Assembly: GCF_020169415.1 (NCBI RefSeq)
Contig: NZ_JAIULG010000001.1
Location: forward strand, 62,001 to 126,000
DNA: 64,000 nt
Direction of reading: 5' to 3'
Origin: Tsukamurella sp. M9C
Lineage (GTDB): Bacteria > Actinomycetota > Actinomycetes > Mycobacteriales > Mycobacteriaceae
The notes below the pieces were generated by a model, which saw only the letters and a list, made by a program, of their open reading frames with translations, ran no database searches and was not told the origin of the DNA. Both the position numbers and the translations under genes were made by a program. Each line of letters opens with the position of its first letter. The first letter of the stretch is position 1. Positions 55,915 through 64,000 of the stretch are shown here, in pieces.

Positions 55915-56970
55915 ATGCGGGCCCTCGTCGCCTCGCCCGGCGGGCGCATGCGGTGGCGCGACGTCCCGGCGCCACCCCCGCCCGGGCCCGGCGCTGCGGT
56001 CGTCCGTCCCATCGCGGTCGCCAGCTGCGACCTCGATCGGGCGATGGCGCTGGGGAGCACGCCCTTCCCGCTGCCCTTCCACTTCGGCCACGAATGCGTC
56101 GCGGAGGTCGTCGACGTCGGCGAGGGCGTCACGACGGTGCGGCCCGGCGACCGCGTCGTCGTGCCCTTCCAGATCAGCTGCGGCGCCTGCCGGTCCTGCG
56201 CGGCGGGCCTCACGGCGAACTGCCTTCGCGTCCCGCCGATCTCGATGTACGGCTTCGGCGTCGTCGGCGGCCACTGGGGCGGCGCGCTCTCGGACCTGCT
56301 GACGGTCCCGTTCGCGGACGGCATGCTGGTCCCGCTGCCCGACGGTGTCGACCCGGTCGCCGCGGCCTCCGTGGCGGACAACGTCGTCGACTGCTACCGC
56401 GGTGTCGCGCCGCACCTGCCGGGCCTGCTCGCCCGCGATCCCGACGCCGACGTCCTGATCCTCAGCGAGATCGGGCGGCGGCCGCCGATCAGCGCCAGCG
56501 TCGCGCTGTACGCCGGCCTCACCGCCCTCGCGCTCGGCGCCCGCCGGGTGCACCTCATCGATCGCCGCGCGCACGTCCGCCGGCACGCCGCCGGCCTGGG
56601 CCTGCTCGCCCACGAACCCTCCGCGGTGCGCTCGCTCCCGCCGGCGGACCTGGTGGTGGACAGCACCGGCGACCGCCGGGGCGCCGGGCTCGCGATCCGG
56701 CGCACCGCGCCCGACGGCACCTGCGTCTCCCTGTCGAGCCTGAGCCGGTCGAGTCCGATCCCGACCGCGCTGATGTACGGCCGCAACGTCCGCTACGAGC
56801 TGGGCCGCTCGCACGCGCGGGCCCACATCCCCGCGGTCCTCGAGCTGCTGCGCACCGGCGCTCTGCGCCCGCAGGACGTCATCACGCACACCGGGCCCCT
56901 GGACCGGGCGGATCGCATCGTCGCCGAGCACGTCCACGGCGAGGCGACGAAGACCGTCGTGCACGAGTAG
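55915..56970 (+). CDS. zinc-dependent alcohol dehydrogenase (MDR family)
   Basis: A 351-aa medium-chain dehydrogenase: catalytic-zinc-type Cys in VASCDLDRA, GHECVAEVVDVGEGV, structural-zinc cysteines CGACRSCAAGLTANC, then a nucleotide-binding half. ATG 55915 has GGAGGA just upstream and matches the usual MRAL start. The frame is open up to GTG 55675, which would add 80 Arg/Ala-rich residues of unknown value. Downstream of the DUF2867 gene and under the same TetR. Confidence 0.82.
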   Translation: MRALVASPGGRMRWRDVPAPPPPGPGAAVVRPIAVASCDLDRAMALGSTPFPLPFHFGHECVAEVVDVGEGVTTVRPGDRVVVPFQISCGACRSCAAGLTANCLRVPPISMYGFGVVGGHWGGALSDLLTVPFADGMLVPLPDGVDPVAAASVADNVVDCYRGVAPHLPGLLARDPDADVLILSEIGRRPPISASVALYAGLTALALGARRVHLIDRRAHVRRHAAGLGLLAHEPSAVRSLPPADLVVDSTGDRRGAGLAIRRTAPDGTCVSLSSLSRSSPIPTALMYGRNVRYELGRSHARAHIPAVLELLRTGALRPQDVITHTGPLDRADRIVAEHVHGEATKTVVHE

Positions 56971-56980
56971 CGCGAAGGGC

Positions 56981-57970
56981 CTACCCGCGCGGCGCGAGAT
57001 GCGTTCCGGCGGAGCCGATCGCGGCGCGGGTGAAGGCCCGCATCGACGTCGCGCGGGCGGCCAGGATGTCCGCGGCGTGGTACATCCCCGGCTCCACGAG
57101 GAGTTCGACGGGAACCCCGGCGGCCTCCAGCCGGCGCGCGTAGTCGACGTCCTCGTCGTGGAAGAGGTCCAGGTCGCCGACGCCGATCCACGCGGGTGGC
57201 AGGCCGGCGAGGTCGGTGCGGCGCGCCGGCGCGGCGTAGGCGGGCACCTCCCGTTCGGCGTGCCCGGCGCCGAGATAGGCGTCCCAGGCGAAGGCGTTGG
57301 AGCGCCGCGTCCACACGAGCGCGCCGCGGCGATCGGCCGGGCGAGTCGGGGTGCGGTCGTCGAGCATCGGGTAGACCAGCAGCTGGAAGGCGACGGGCAG
57401 GCCCTCGTCGACGGCGCGCTGCACCACACCCGCCGCGAGTCCGCCGCCCGCGCTGGCCCCGCCGACGCCGATCCGTGCGGCATCGATCCCGCGCTCGGCG
57501 GCACCGTCGTGCAGCCACCGCAGCGCCGCGAAGCAGTCGTCGTGCCCGGCGGGGAACGGGTGCTCGGGCGCCAGCCGGTACCGCGTGCTCACCACGATCG
57601 CGCCGGTGTCCCGCGCCATCCGCACGCACCGCTGGTGGTCGATCTCGGGCGCGCCGATGATCGTGCCGCCGCCGTGGATCCACAGCAGCGCACCGCCGTT
57701 CGGCGCCGCGGGCGTGTAGACGTACACATCCTGCCCACTGTCGACGTCGTGCCGCGTGACGGTGACGCCGCCCCGCGTCGGCATGCCCGACGGTCCGCGC
57801 GCCGCCCGGACCGCCTTGAGCGAGACGGGCCCGATCGAGGGGATCATCGCGGCGGCGGGGTGCCGCAGCCCGGGCGCCACGCCGCGCAGGGCGCGGATGC
57901 GATCCGCGGCCGATCCCGCGGCGGTGCCCGCAGCGCCCAGCACGGGCAGGAGCATCCATCGAGCCTTCAT
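56981..57970 (-). CDS. alpha/beta hydrolase, HSL-family esterase
   Basis: A 329-aa esterase with oxyanion HGGG (WIHGGGTIIG), nucleophile GASAGG, an Asp near IGVGDLDLFHDEDVDYA and the catalytic His in PGMYHAADIL. Works on short or medium acyl esters. A hydrophobic N-terminus (LLPVLGAAGTAAGSAA) may anchor it. Convergent to the dehydrogenase gene. ATG 57970. Confidence 0.88.
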   Translation of the reverse strand: MKARWMLLPVLGAAGTAAGSAADRIRALRGVAPGLRHPAAAMIPSIGPVSLKAVRAARGPSGMPTRGGVTVTRHDVDSGQDVYVYTPAAPNGGALLWIHGGGTIIGAPEIDHQRCVRMARDTGAIVVSTRYRLAPEHPFPAGHDDCFAALRWLHDGAAERGIDAARIGVGGASAGGGLAAGVVQRAVDEGLPVAFQLLVYPMLDDRTPTRPADRRGALVWTRRSNAFAWDAYLGAGHAEREVPAYAAPARRTDLAGLPPAWIGVGDLDLFHDEDVDYARRLEAAGVPVELLVEPGMYHAADILAARATSMRAFTRAAIGSAGTHLAPRG

Positions 57971-58053
57971 CGTCGCCTCCGTCGTCCACGCGGGCCCGGT
58001 TGCGTGCGCACAAGCCGGACAGCCCCGTCGATCATCGCGCATTCCGGCGCCGC

Positions 58054-59280
58054 TCACGGGGAGTCGGCGGGACGGGCGGGGCGGAAGGCCCCGGCGGCGA
58101 GCGCCGCGCCCGCGGCGGCCCCCAGCAGAGCGACGGCCCCGGGCAGCCCGAGGGGCCGCGCGAGGACCCCGACGAGGGGCGGCCCGCCCAGGTGGGCGAG
58201 GTAGCCGACGGCGCTCACCGCGGCCGTGGCGCGCGCCGCGGAGCCCGGCGACCGCGCCGCCGCGGCGTCGATCGCGAGCGGGAACACCGGCCCGAGGAAC
58301 AGGCCGACGACCACCACGCCGGCGTACGTCGCGATCCACCCCGGAGCGACCAGCCCGACGGCGGTGCCCGCGCTCCCGCCGAGCGCCGCGAGCAGGAGAC
58401 AGCGCCGCGCCCCGAGCAGCGGGACGATCCGGTCGCCCGCCGAGCGGGAGACGAACATGGCCAGGCTGAACGCGACGACGACCGTCGCCCCGATGGCGTT
58501 CCCCGCGCCGTGATCCCGCGCGACGAGCAGCGCCGACCAGTCCGCGAGCATGCCCTCGAGCAGCAGCCCCGCGACCGCCACCGCCGCGACGGCCGGCGTG
58601 ATCGCCCGCACCAGGGGCGTGCGCGGCGCTGCGCCGGGACCGCCGGTGTCCGTCCCGACGTTGCCCGTCCCGACGCTGGCCGTCCCGACGGTGCCGCGCG
58701 CGGCGGACCGCGGGACGTGCCGGCCGGCGGCGGCGAGCAGTACGAGGAGGACGCCGGCGACGGCGGTGAACTGCCCGGCCACGGTGACCCCGGCGGCCGC
58801 GGCCGCGGCGCCGCCCGCCGCGCCGCACAGCACGCCGAGGCTGTAGCCCCCGTGCAGGCGCGCGATGACGGGCACGCCCGCGCGTCGCCGCTGGTACTCG
58901 ATGCCGGCGGTGTTCATCGCGACGTCGAGGACGCCGGACGCCGCGCCGAGCGCAGCGAGCACCAGGCCCAGGCCGACCGGCCCCGTCGTCGCGGCGATCG
59001 CCGGGAGCCCCGTGGCGAAGGCGGCCCCGGAGGCCAGGCAGACGAGGCGGCCGTCGACGCGGCGCAGGAGCCGGTCGGTCAGGAGCAGCGCGGGCAGGGA
59101 GCCCGCGGCGACGCCGAACAGCGCGGCACCGAGCGCGGCGTCGGAGAGGGCGAGCCGGTCCTTGACCTCGGGGATCCGCGGCGCCCAGCTGGACAGCACG
59201 GCGCCGTTGACGAAGAAGACGAGCCACAGCCCCACGACGGGATGTGGACGGCGCGGGCGGAGGGGGATGCGTCGGAACAT
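58054..59280 (-). CDS. MFS transporter
   Basis: A 408-aa transporter with about twelve TM helices. LTDRLLRRVDGRL is a motif A version; GGYSLGVLCGAAGG and SAVGYLAHLGGPPLVG suggest the YbjJ/fucose-permease-like group. Start ATG 59280. A low-complexity loop TVGTASVGTGNVGTDTGG sits between halves. Substrate unknown. Confidence 0.85.
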   Translation of the reverse strand: MFRRIPLRPRRPHPVVGLWLVFFVNGAVLSSWAPRIPEVKDRLALSDAALGAALFGVAAGSLPALLLTDRLLRRVDGRLVCLASGAAFATGLPAIAATTGPVGLGLVLAALGAASGVLDVAMNTAGIEYQRRRAGVPVIARLHGGYSLGVLCGAAGGAAAAAAGVTVAGQFTAVAGVLLVLLAAAGRHVPRSAARGTVGTASVGTGNVGTDTGGPGAAPRTPLVRAITPAVAAVAVAGLLLEGMLADWSALLVARDHGAGNAIGATVVVAFSLAMFVSRSAGDRIVPLLGARRCLLLAALGGSAGTAVGLVAPGWIATYAGVVVVGLFLGPVFPLAIDAAAARSPGSAARATAAVSAVGYLAHLGGPPLVGVLARPLGLPGAVALLGAAAGAALAAGAFRPARPADSP

Positions 59281-59683
59281 GCGGCCTCGTGGCCGCCCTG
59301 ACGGGAGTGGTGGCGCTCCCCGGACGGGACAGGAACCGCGGCGCCGGCATGCGGCGCTGGGGCCAGGCAATCACGGTCCCGTCGCGAACGCAAGGTGCCG
59401 GCGCCCTGACCTGCGCAATCGCAGCGTGGGCGGAACGCCGGTGGGCGGTGGTGTCCGAATTCGGACGAATTTCGGGGGATTTCGCGTGACCGCTGGTGTA
59501 CGAGGTTCCACCAACGCGTGGAGTGTGCTTATCTTCTCCTCGAAGATCGCGCACAAGATCGCCATCAGCGACTGATAGCTGCACGATCGATATTCCGTCG
59601 AGCAGCCGGCGGGGAGCACCGCGGACCGTCGGACCCGGGTTCCGCACCCGGGCCGAGCAGCCCCCAGGGAAGGCACGAACGCC
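59281..59683. other. 403-bp intergenic region with a 12-bp palindrome
   Basis: No supportable gene. It holds a perfect palindrome TCCGAATTCGGA at 59454-59465 and lower-GC stretches near 59520-59600 that probably contain the promoter of the 59684 gene. The palindrome could be an operator for either side. Confidence 0.4.
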
Positions 59684-59989
59684 ATGCGCAGGTCGAAGAC
59701 CGAGACCGTCACCCCCGACCCCGAGGCCACGACGGACGCGGCCGCGAGCACCGCGGCGACCGTCGATCCCGCGCTCGAGGTCGGCACGGAGGTCGTCGCG
59801 TTCGCCGGCTCGGACCGCGAGTCCGCGGGCCGCATCGTCGACGACTTCGGCGACTTCACCCCCGTCGCCACCGAGTACGACGGGGAGCGCATCGCCGAGC
59901 CCGCCCGACGGTGGGCCGTCCTCACGACCGCCGGCGACCTGCTCTTCGCCGACTCGGCGGACCTCACCGCGGGGCCCCCGACGAAGTGA
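59684..59989 (+). CDS. hypothetical protein
   Basis: A 101-aa acidic protein: a Thr/Ala-rich N-terminus (residues 1-28), then a small beta-rich domain (VGTEVVAFAGSDRESAGRIVDDFGDF, KOW/SH3-like spacing). ATG 59684 follows AGGGAAGG. Unrecognised; it may bind nucleic acid or an ATPase, but nothing proves this. Confidence 0.6.
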   Translation: MRRSKTETVTPDPEATTDAAASTAATVDPALEVGTEVVAFAGSDRESAGRIVDDFGDFTPVATEYDGERIAEPARRWAVLTTAGDLLFADSADLTAGPPTK

Positions 59990-60085
59990 TAGAAATCGAC
60001 GCTTGACATATCACTGAGGGCGCACCAGACTTCGGATCAGTTCCTACATCGTTGTACGAATCTCTCCGACAGGCTGGAGTCGAGC

Positions 60086-60997
60086 ATGGTGTCCCTCAGC
60101 AACAAGGCCGGCAAGAACGCGGCGTCGGTCGAACCGGTCGGCGTGGAGATCCACGCCCGCAACGTCGAATTCGACTGGGACGACGTCCCGCTGGAATGGA
60201 TCCCCGGGCAGCCGGTGGCCAGCGACATCGTCAGCAGCATCCTGCACGTGATCCTCCCCGAGGGCGAGCGGTGGTTCTGCGAGGTCTACACCGAGGCGCT
60301 GCCGTACGTGAAGGACGAGAACCTCGCCCGCACCATGCGCGGCTTCATCGGCCAGGAGGCGATGCACGCCGAGTCCCACGATCGGGCCCTGTCGGAGTAC
60401 CTCGGGCGCTGCGGCATCGAGACCGAGCCGCTCGCGCGGCAGATGGAGTACACCTTCCGCAAGATCCTCGCCCCGCGCCGCTACCGGTCGGACCGCGCGC
60501 AGTACAACGACATGGTGCAGCGGCTCTGGCTCATCGCCGGGATCGAGCACTACACCGCCATCCTCGGGGTGTTCGCGCTGAACAACACCTGGGACGAGTA
60601 CGACGTGAACCCCGTGATGGCCGACATCTGTCGCTGGCACGGCGCCGAGGAGGTCGAGCACCGGTCCGTCGCACACGACGTGGCGAACTATTTCGACCCC
60701 GGCTACCTGCACCGCGTGCGGGCGATGCTCACCATCGTCTTCTTCCTGGGGCTCACCCTGCACCGCTCGTCGGGCTACATGCTGCGCAAGGACCCGCACT
60801 TCAGCTACTCCTACCCGCGCCTGTGGTGGGAGTACCTCAAGGCCTCGCACAAGGGCCTGCTGCCCAAGATCCGCAGCGTCATCAAGTTCACGCTCGTCTA
60901 CTTCAAGCCGAGCTTCGATCCCGCGTCCATCGGGTCGACCGCGCAGGCCGTCGCGTACCTCGCCACGTCGCCGGCCGCCCGCGCCGCCGAGTCCTGA
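60086..60997 (+). CDS. metal-dependent hydrolase (PF10118 type)
   Basis: A 303-aa protein with ferritin-like diiron motifs: GQEAMHAESH (ExxH) near residue 90 and GAEEVEHRS (ExxH) near residue 190, with an inner hydrophobic helix (MLTIVFFLGLTLH). The family is annotated as predicted metal-dependent hydrolases; a fatty-acid-linked oxidation is possible. ATG 60086 with GGAG. Confidence 0.8.
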   Translation: MVSLSNKAGKNAASVEPVGVEIHARNVEFDWDDVPLEWIPGQPVASDIVSSILHVILPEGERWFCEVYTEALPYVKDENLARTMRGFIGQEAMHAESHDRALSEYLGRCGIETEPLARQMEYTFRKILAPRRYRSDRAQYNDMVQRLWLIAGIEHYTAILGVFALNNTWDEYDVNPVMADICRWHGAEEVEHRSVAHDVANYFDPGYLHRVRAMLTIVFFLGLTLHRSSGYMLRKDPHFSYSYPRLWWEYLKASHKGLLPKIRSVIKFTLVYFKPSFDPASIGSTAQAVAYLATSPAARAAES

Positions 60998-61143
60998 GCC
61001 GCGCCCGACGACACCGTCGGATCCGTTGTGCCCGCGCACCGTCGGACCCGCGCGCGAGGGGGACGCCGTACCATGGCGCGCGCCGCCCGTTTCGTCCAGA
61101 CTGTGAGGGTTCACCGCCCCCATCGAGAGGACCACGACCGAGC

Positions 61144-62124
61144 ATGATCAGCACACGCATCACGGAGATGTTCGGCATCGACCACCCGGTGGTCTGCGGC
61201 GGCATGACGGGCCTGGGCACCGCCCCGCTCATCTCGGCCGTCGCCAACGCCGGCGCGCTGGGCTTCCTCACCGCGCTGACCCAGCCGAGTCCCGAGGCCC
61301 TGGCCGCGGAGATCAAGCGCACCCAGGACCTCACGGACAAGCCCTTCGGCGTGAACCTGACGATCCTGCCCACGATCAACCCCGTCCCCTACGACGAGTA
61401 CCGCGCGGTGATCGTCGAATCCGGCATCAAGATCGTCGAGACCGCGGGGTCGAGCCCCGCGCCGCACCTGCCCGACTTCCAGGCCGCCGGCGTCAAGGTC
61501 ATCCACAAGGCCACCAGCGTGCGCCACGCCCTCTCCGCGGAGCGCAAGGGCGTCGACGTGATCAGCATCGACGGCTTCGAATGCGCCGGTCACCCGGGCG
61601 AGGACGACGTGCCCGGCCTCATCCTGATCCCCGCCGCGGTGCGCGCGCTGAGCATCCCCGTCATCGCCTCGGGCGGTATCGCGACCGGCAGCGGACTCGC
61701 CGCGGCGCTCGCCCTCGGCGCCGACGCGGTGAACATGGGCACCCGCTTCATGGCGACCGTCGAGGCGCCGATCCACCAGAACGTCAAGGATCAGATCGTC
61801 GCCAACTCCGAGCGCGACACCGTGCTCGTCTTCCGCAACTTCCACAACACCGCCCGCGTCGTGCGGAACACGATCTCCGAGCAGATCGTCGAGATCGGCG
61901 AGCGTCCCGGCGCGAGCTTCGACGACGTCGCCGAGCTCGCCTCCGGCGCGCGGGGCCGCGCCAACGTCCTCACCGAGGGCCGCATGGAGGACGGGATGTG
62001 GTGGGCCGGCCAGACGCAGGGCCTCGTCGAGGAGGTTGACACCGTCGCCGCCGTCGTCGACAAGGTCGTCGCCGACGCCGAGGAGATCATGACCCGGCGC
62101 CTGCCGGGCCTCGTCCGCGACTGA
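61144..62124 (+). CDS. nitronate monooxygenase (2-nitropropane dioxygenase type)
   Basis: A 326-aa FMN-binding TIM barrel. Begins TRITEMFGIDHPVVCGGMTG; phosphate-binding GGIATGSGLAAALALGADAVNMGTRF; GHPGEDDV near the catalytic region. Oxidises alkyl nitronates or a related toxic metabolite. ATG 61144. Confidence 0.9.
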   Translation: MISTRITEMFGIDHPVVCGGMTGLGTAPLISAVANAGALGFLTALTQPSPEALAAEIKRTQDLTDKPFGVNLTILPTINPVPYDEYRAVIVESGIKIVETAGSSPAPHLPDFQAAGVKVIHKATSVRHALSAERKGVDVISIDGFECAGHPGEDDVPGLILIPAAVRALSIPVIASGGIATGSGLAAALALGADAVNMGTRFMATVEAPIHQNVKDQIVANSERDTVLVFRNFHNTARVVRNTISEQIVEIGERPGASFDDVAELASGARGRANVLTEGRMEDGMWWAGQTQGLVEEVDTVAAVVDKVVADAEEIMTRRLPGLVRD

Positions 62125-62159
62125 CGGACCGCCGGGCCCGACGGTGCCGCACCGTCGGG

Positions 62160-63248
62160 TCAGGAGGCCAGGACCACCGCGTCCCGGGTCCGCTTCGCCT
62201 CGTACATCCCCCGGTCGGCGTCCTCGAGCAGCGCCGTGAGCAGGGAGGCGTCGACGTCGGGATGCTCGTCCACGGCGACCCCGATGCTGGTGGTCACGCC
62301 GGCGTCGCCGGCCACGGCCCGGCGGATCCGGTCGCCCAGGTCGAGGCACTCCTGCGTGCTGCGGCCCATCACGAGCAGCGCGAACTCGTCGCCGCCGAGC
62401 CGGGCGATGACGGCGTCGTCCGCGGCGCCCTCGACGCGCAGCACGCGGGCCACGTGCACCAGGACCTCGTCGCCGGCGGCGTGGCCCCGCCCGTCGTTGA
62501 TCTCCTTGAAGTGGTCGAGGTCCAGGACGAGGACGCCGACGTGCTCCGCCGACGGGGACCGTCGCATCGCCCACGTGGTCCAGCGCGTGCGGAGGCCCCG
62601 GCGGTTGGGGATGCCGGTCAGCGGGTCGGTGCCGGCCTCGGCGGTGTCCAGCCAGGAGAAGGTCATGCCGAACTGCATCGTCCCGGGCACGCCGATGGTC
62701 GCGCCGGCCAGGATCGCCGAGGCGAGCCCGGCGTTGAACATGCCGTGCACGGCGGCGATGGGCGGCGCGGTCGCGGCGATCGCCGCCGCGACCAGCACCA
62801 TGCTCACGACGAACCACCGGGTCGTGAGGATCAGCGCGCCGAACGTGGCGATCATCGCGAGGCTCGCGACGCCGAGGGCGACGCCCACCGGGTCGTGCTG
62901 CGCCGAGGACGCGCCGTAGATCGCGATGATCGAGGTGGCGACGAAGACCGCCGCCTCCCGCGCCCCCGGCAGCGGGCCGACCTGCCACCGGACGGCCCAG
63001 AACGCGGCGACGAAGGCGCACACCACCAGCCGCACCTGCACCGGGGTCGAGAGCGGCGCGATGTTGATCAGGAGTCCGATGGACATCAGCCCGAGCAGGA
63101 ACGCGCAGATGCTCACGGCGGCGCGGATGAGCCCCAGCAGCGAGCGGTTGCGGAGGTAGGTGATCCGCTCGTCGTACGTGGGGCCGCCGAACCACCACGC
63201 GGAGACGAGCTCGGTCAGCGTGGTGCGGAGCGACGCGCGGGTGGTCAT
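62160..63248 (-). CDS. membrane diguanylate cyclase
   Basis: A 362-aa protein with about six TM helices (residues 35-190) and a C-terminal GGDEF domain (RLGGDEFALLVMG intact, DLDHFKEINDGRGHAAGDEVL). Makes cyclic di-GMP. No RxxD inhibitory site is seen before GGDEF. ATG 63248. Confidence 0.92.
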   Translation of the reverse strand: MTTRASLRTTLTELVSAWWFGGPTYDERITYLRNRSLLGLIRAAVSICAFLLGLMSIGLLINIAPLSTPVQVRLVVCAFVAAFWAVRWQVGPLPGAREAAVFVATSIIAIYGASSAQHDPVGVALGVASLAMIATFGALILTTRWFVVSMVLVAAAIAATAPPIAAVHGMFNAGLASAILAGATIGVPGTMQFGMTFSWLDTAEAGTDPLTGIPNRRGLRTRWTTWAMRRSPSAEHVGVLVLDLDHFKEINDGRGHAAGDEVLVHVARVLRVEGAADDAVIARLGGDEFALLVMGRSTQECLDLGDRIRRAVAGDAGVTTSIGVAVDEHPDVDASLLTALLEDADRGMYEAKRTRDAVVLAS

Positions 63249-63368
63249 GGTGCGCTCAGATTATCCGCTGCGCACGGGGCTTCCTCCGCCGTCCCTCGAT
63301 GTTCCGGTGGGCGCGGGTGACGTCGGGTTCGGGCGTTACGTGCCGCGGTGTCGGGATAGGATTCGGCA

Positions 63369-64000
63369 ATGCAAAATCCGATCGCGTCGGTGCTGGCCAG
63401 AAGGAAGTCCGGGGCCGGAGCACGCGGTGTCTTCGACGGCCGCGAGTTCGAGCTGCGCCGGGTGCGGCTCACCGACTACGCGTCGTGGCGCACCATCCGG
63501 CTGGCCAACGAACGCCGGCTGGCGCCGGCGTTCAAGCGCCAGGACCGCACCTGGGAGGAGTGCCACTCCCCGATGGCGTGGGTGGAGTGGTTCGCCGATA
63601 CCGCCGTCGGATCGCTGCGGCGGACGCGGTACGCGTTGGTCATCGTCGAGCACGCCGCGGGAAAGCCGGCGCGCGTGGTCGGCGAGGTCGGTCTCTGCGG
63701 GGTGGACCCCGTCACCCGGGCCGGGGAGCTGTCCGCGTGGGTCTCCGATTCGCCCGGAACGCTCGTTCCCTGGGGGCTCGCCAACGTGATCGACCGGGTC
63801 TTCGCCCCGGAGTACGGGCTCGAGCGCATCGTCGCGCCCGGTGTGGAGACCAAGGGGCGTCCGGCGCACCTCGTCGCCGCGCTCGGGATGGAGCGCATCG
63901 GCACGCGGCGCGACTTCCGGATCTTCAACGGGGAGCCGACCGACCACATGATGTGCGTCCTGGAGAACACCCCCGAGGTCCGCGCGTCGATGCGCGCCCT
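63369..64000 (+). CDS. rimJ: GNAT acetyltransferase (RimJ/RimL-like), 3' truncated by window
   Basis: Open from ATG 63369 to the window end, at least 210 aa. Matches RimJ-type N-acetyltransferases: ELRRVRLTDYASWRTIRLANE, then VVGEVGLCGVDP, and GLERIVAPGVETKGRPAHLVAALGMERIG. Probably acetylates a protein N-terminus or amino group. Stop not visible. Symbol by similarity only. Confidence 0.82.
   Translation, partial: MQNPIASVLARRKSGAGARGVFDGREFELRRVRLTDYASWRTIRLANERRLAPAFKRQDRTWEECHSPMAWVEWFADTAVGSLRRTRYALVIVEHAAGKPARVVGEVGLCGVDPVTRAGELSAWVSDSPGTLVPWGLANVIDRVFAPEYGLERIVAPGVETKGRPAHLVAALGMERIGTRRDFRIFNGEPTDHMMCVLENTPEVRASMRA

Noticed and set aside
61111-63198. 695-aa minus-strand frame across the monooxygenase and diguanylate cyclase genes
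   Set aside because: It is out of frame with the true GGDEF gene and antisense to the monooxygenase; translation is low complexity.

Overview
The window is high-GC actinobacterial chromosome, almost certainly Mycobacteriales. The evidence is gene order: DciA-family DUF721, gyrB, gyrA, DUF3566 protein, tRNA-Ile, tRNA-Ala, later ppiA, PH-domain protein, crgA, trpG/pabA, pknB, pknA, pbpA, rodA, pstP, fhaB, fhaA, tRNA-Leu. This matches the origin-proximal region of Mycobacterium tuberculosis and relatives. A Tsukamurella-like genus is my best guess, but the sequence alone does not settle it.

Layout. 1-3.9 kb: truncated DHA2-type MFS exporter, a small membrane protein diverging from a TetR-like regulator, DciA, and a SnoaL-like protein. 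4.2-9.7 kb: DNA gyrase, DUF3566 membrane protein, tRNA-Ile and the first 62 nt of tRNA-Ala. 9.77-35.09 kb: a 25.3-kb mobile element of the Tn554 type (TnpA, TnpB, TnpC at its right end), inserted in the T-loop of the host tRNA-Ala(UGC) gene. It splits that gene: the 5' part ends at 9766 and the last 11 nt lie at 35091-35101, with an 8-bp repeat (TCGAATCT) at both junctions. The element carries its own intact tRNA-Ala(UGC) at 9890-9962, which very probably replaces the broken gene.

Element cargo, left to right: a TGT-fold-like protein convergent to a two-gene operon with an AbrB-like regulator; ArsR-ArsI/CadI; a mer block (MerR divergent from MerA, MerB and a membrane protein); an ars operon (ArsR, ACR3, two ArsC-like proteins, a CoA-disulfide-reductase-like flavoprotein, an ArsN-like acetyltransferase); a P1B metal ATPase with a CmtR-type regulator; a methyltransferase / class III cyclase-YHS / CadD operon; several unknown small genes; an XRE-ImmA protease-regulator; and a 234-aa unknown protein translationally coupled to tnpA-tnpB-tnpC. 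The cargo is therefore a mercury, arsenic (inorganic and organic) and cadmium/lead/zinc-type resistance set.

35.1-52.6 kb: core chromosome again. It holds two DUF21-CBS membrane proteins, a cobalamin riboswitch with cbtB-cbtA, ppiA, an NlpC/P60 hydrolase, crgA, a glutamine amidotransferase, and the seven-gene fhaA-to-pknB cell-elongation and signalling operon, mostly with overlapping starts and stops. 52.6-64 kb: ordinary accessory metabolism (DUF4253, two TetR regulators, hotdog protein, DUF2867, alcohol dehydrogenase, esterase, MFS, diiron-type hydrolase, nitronate monooxygenase, diguanylate cyclase, and a GNAT enzyme cut by the window end).
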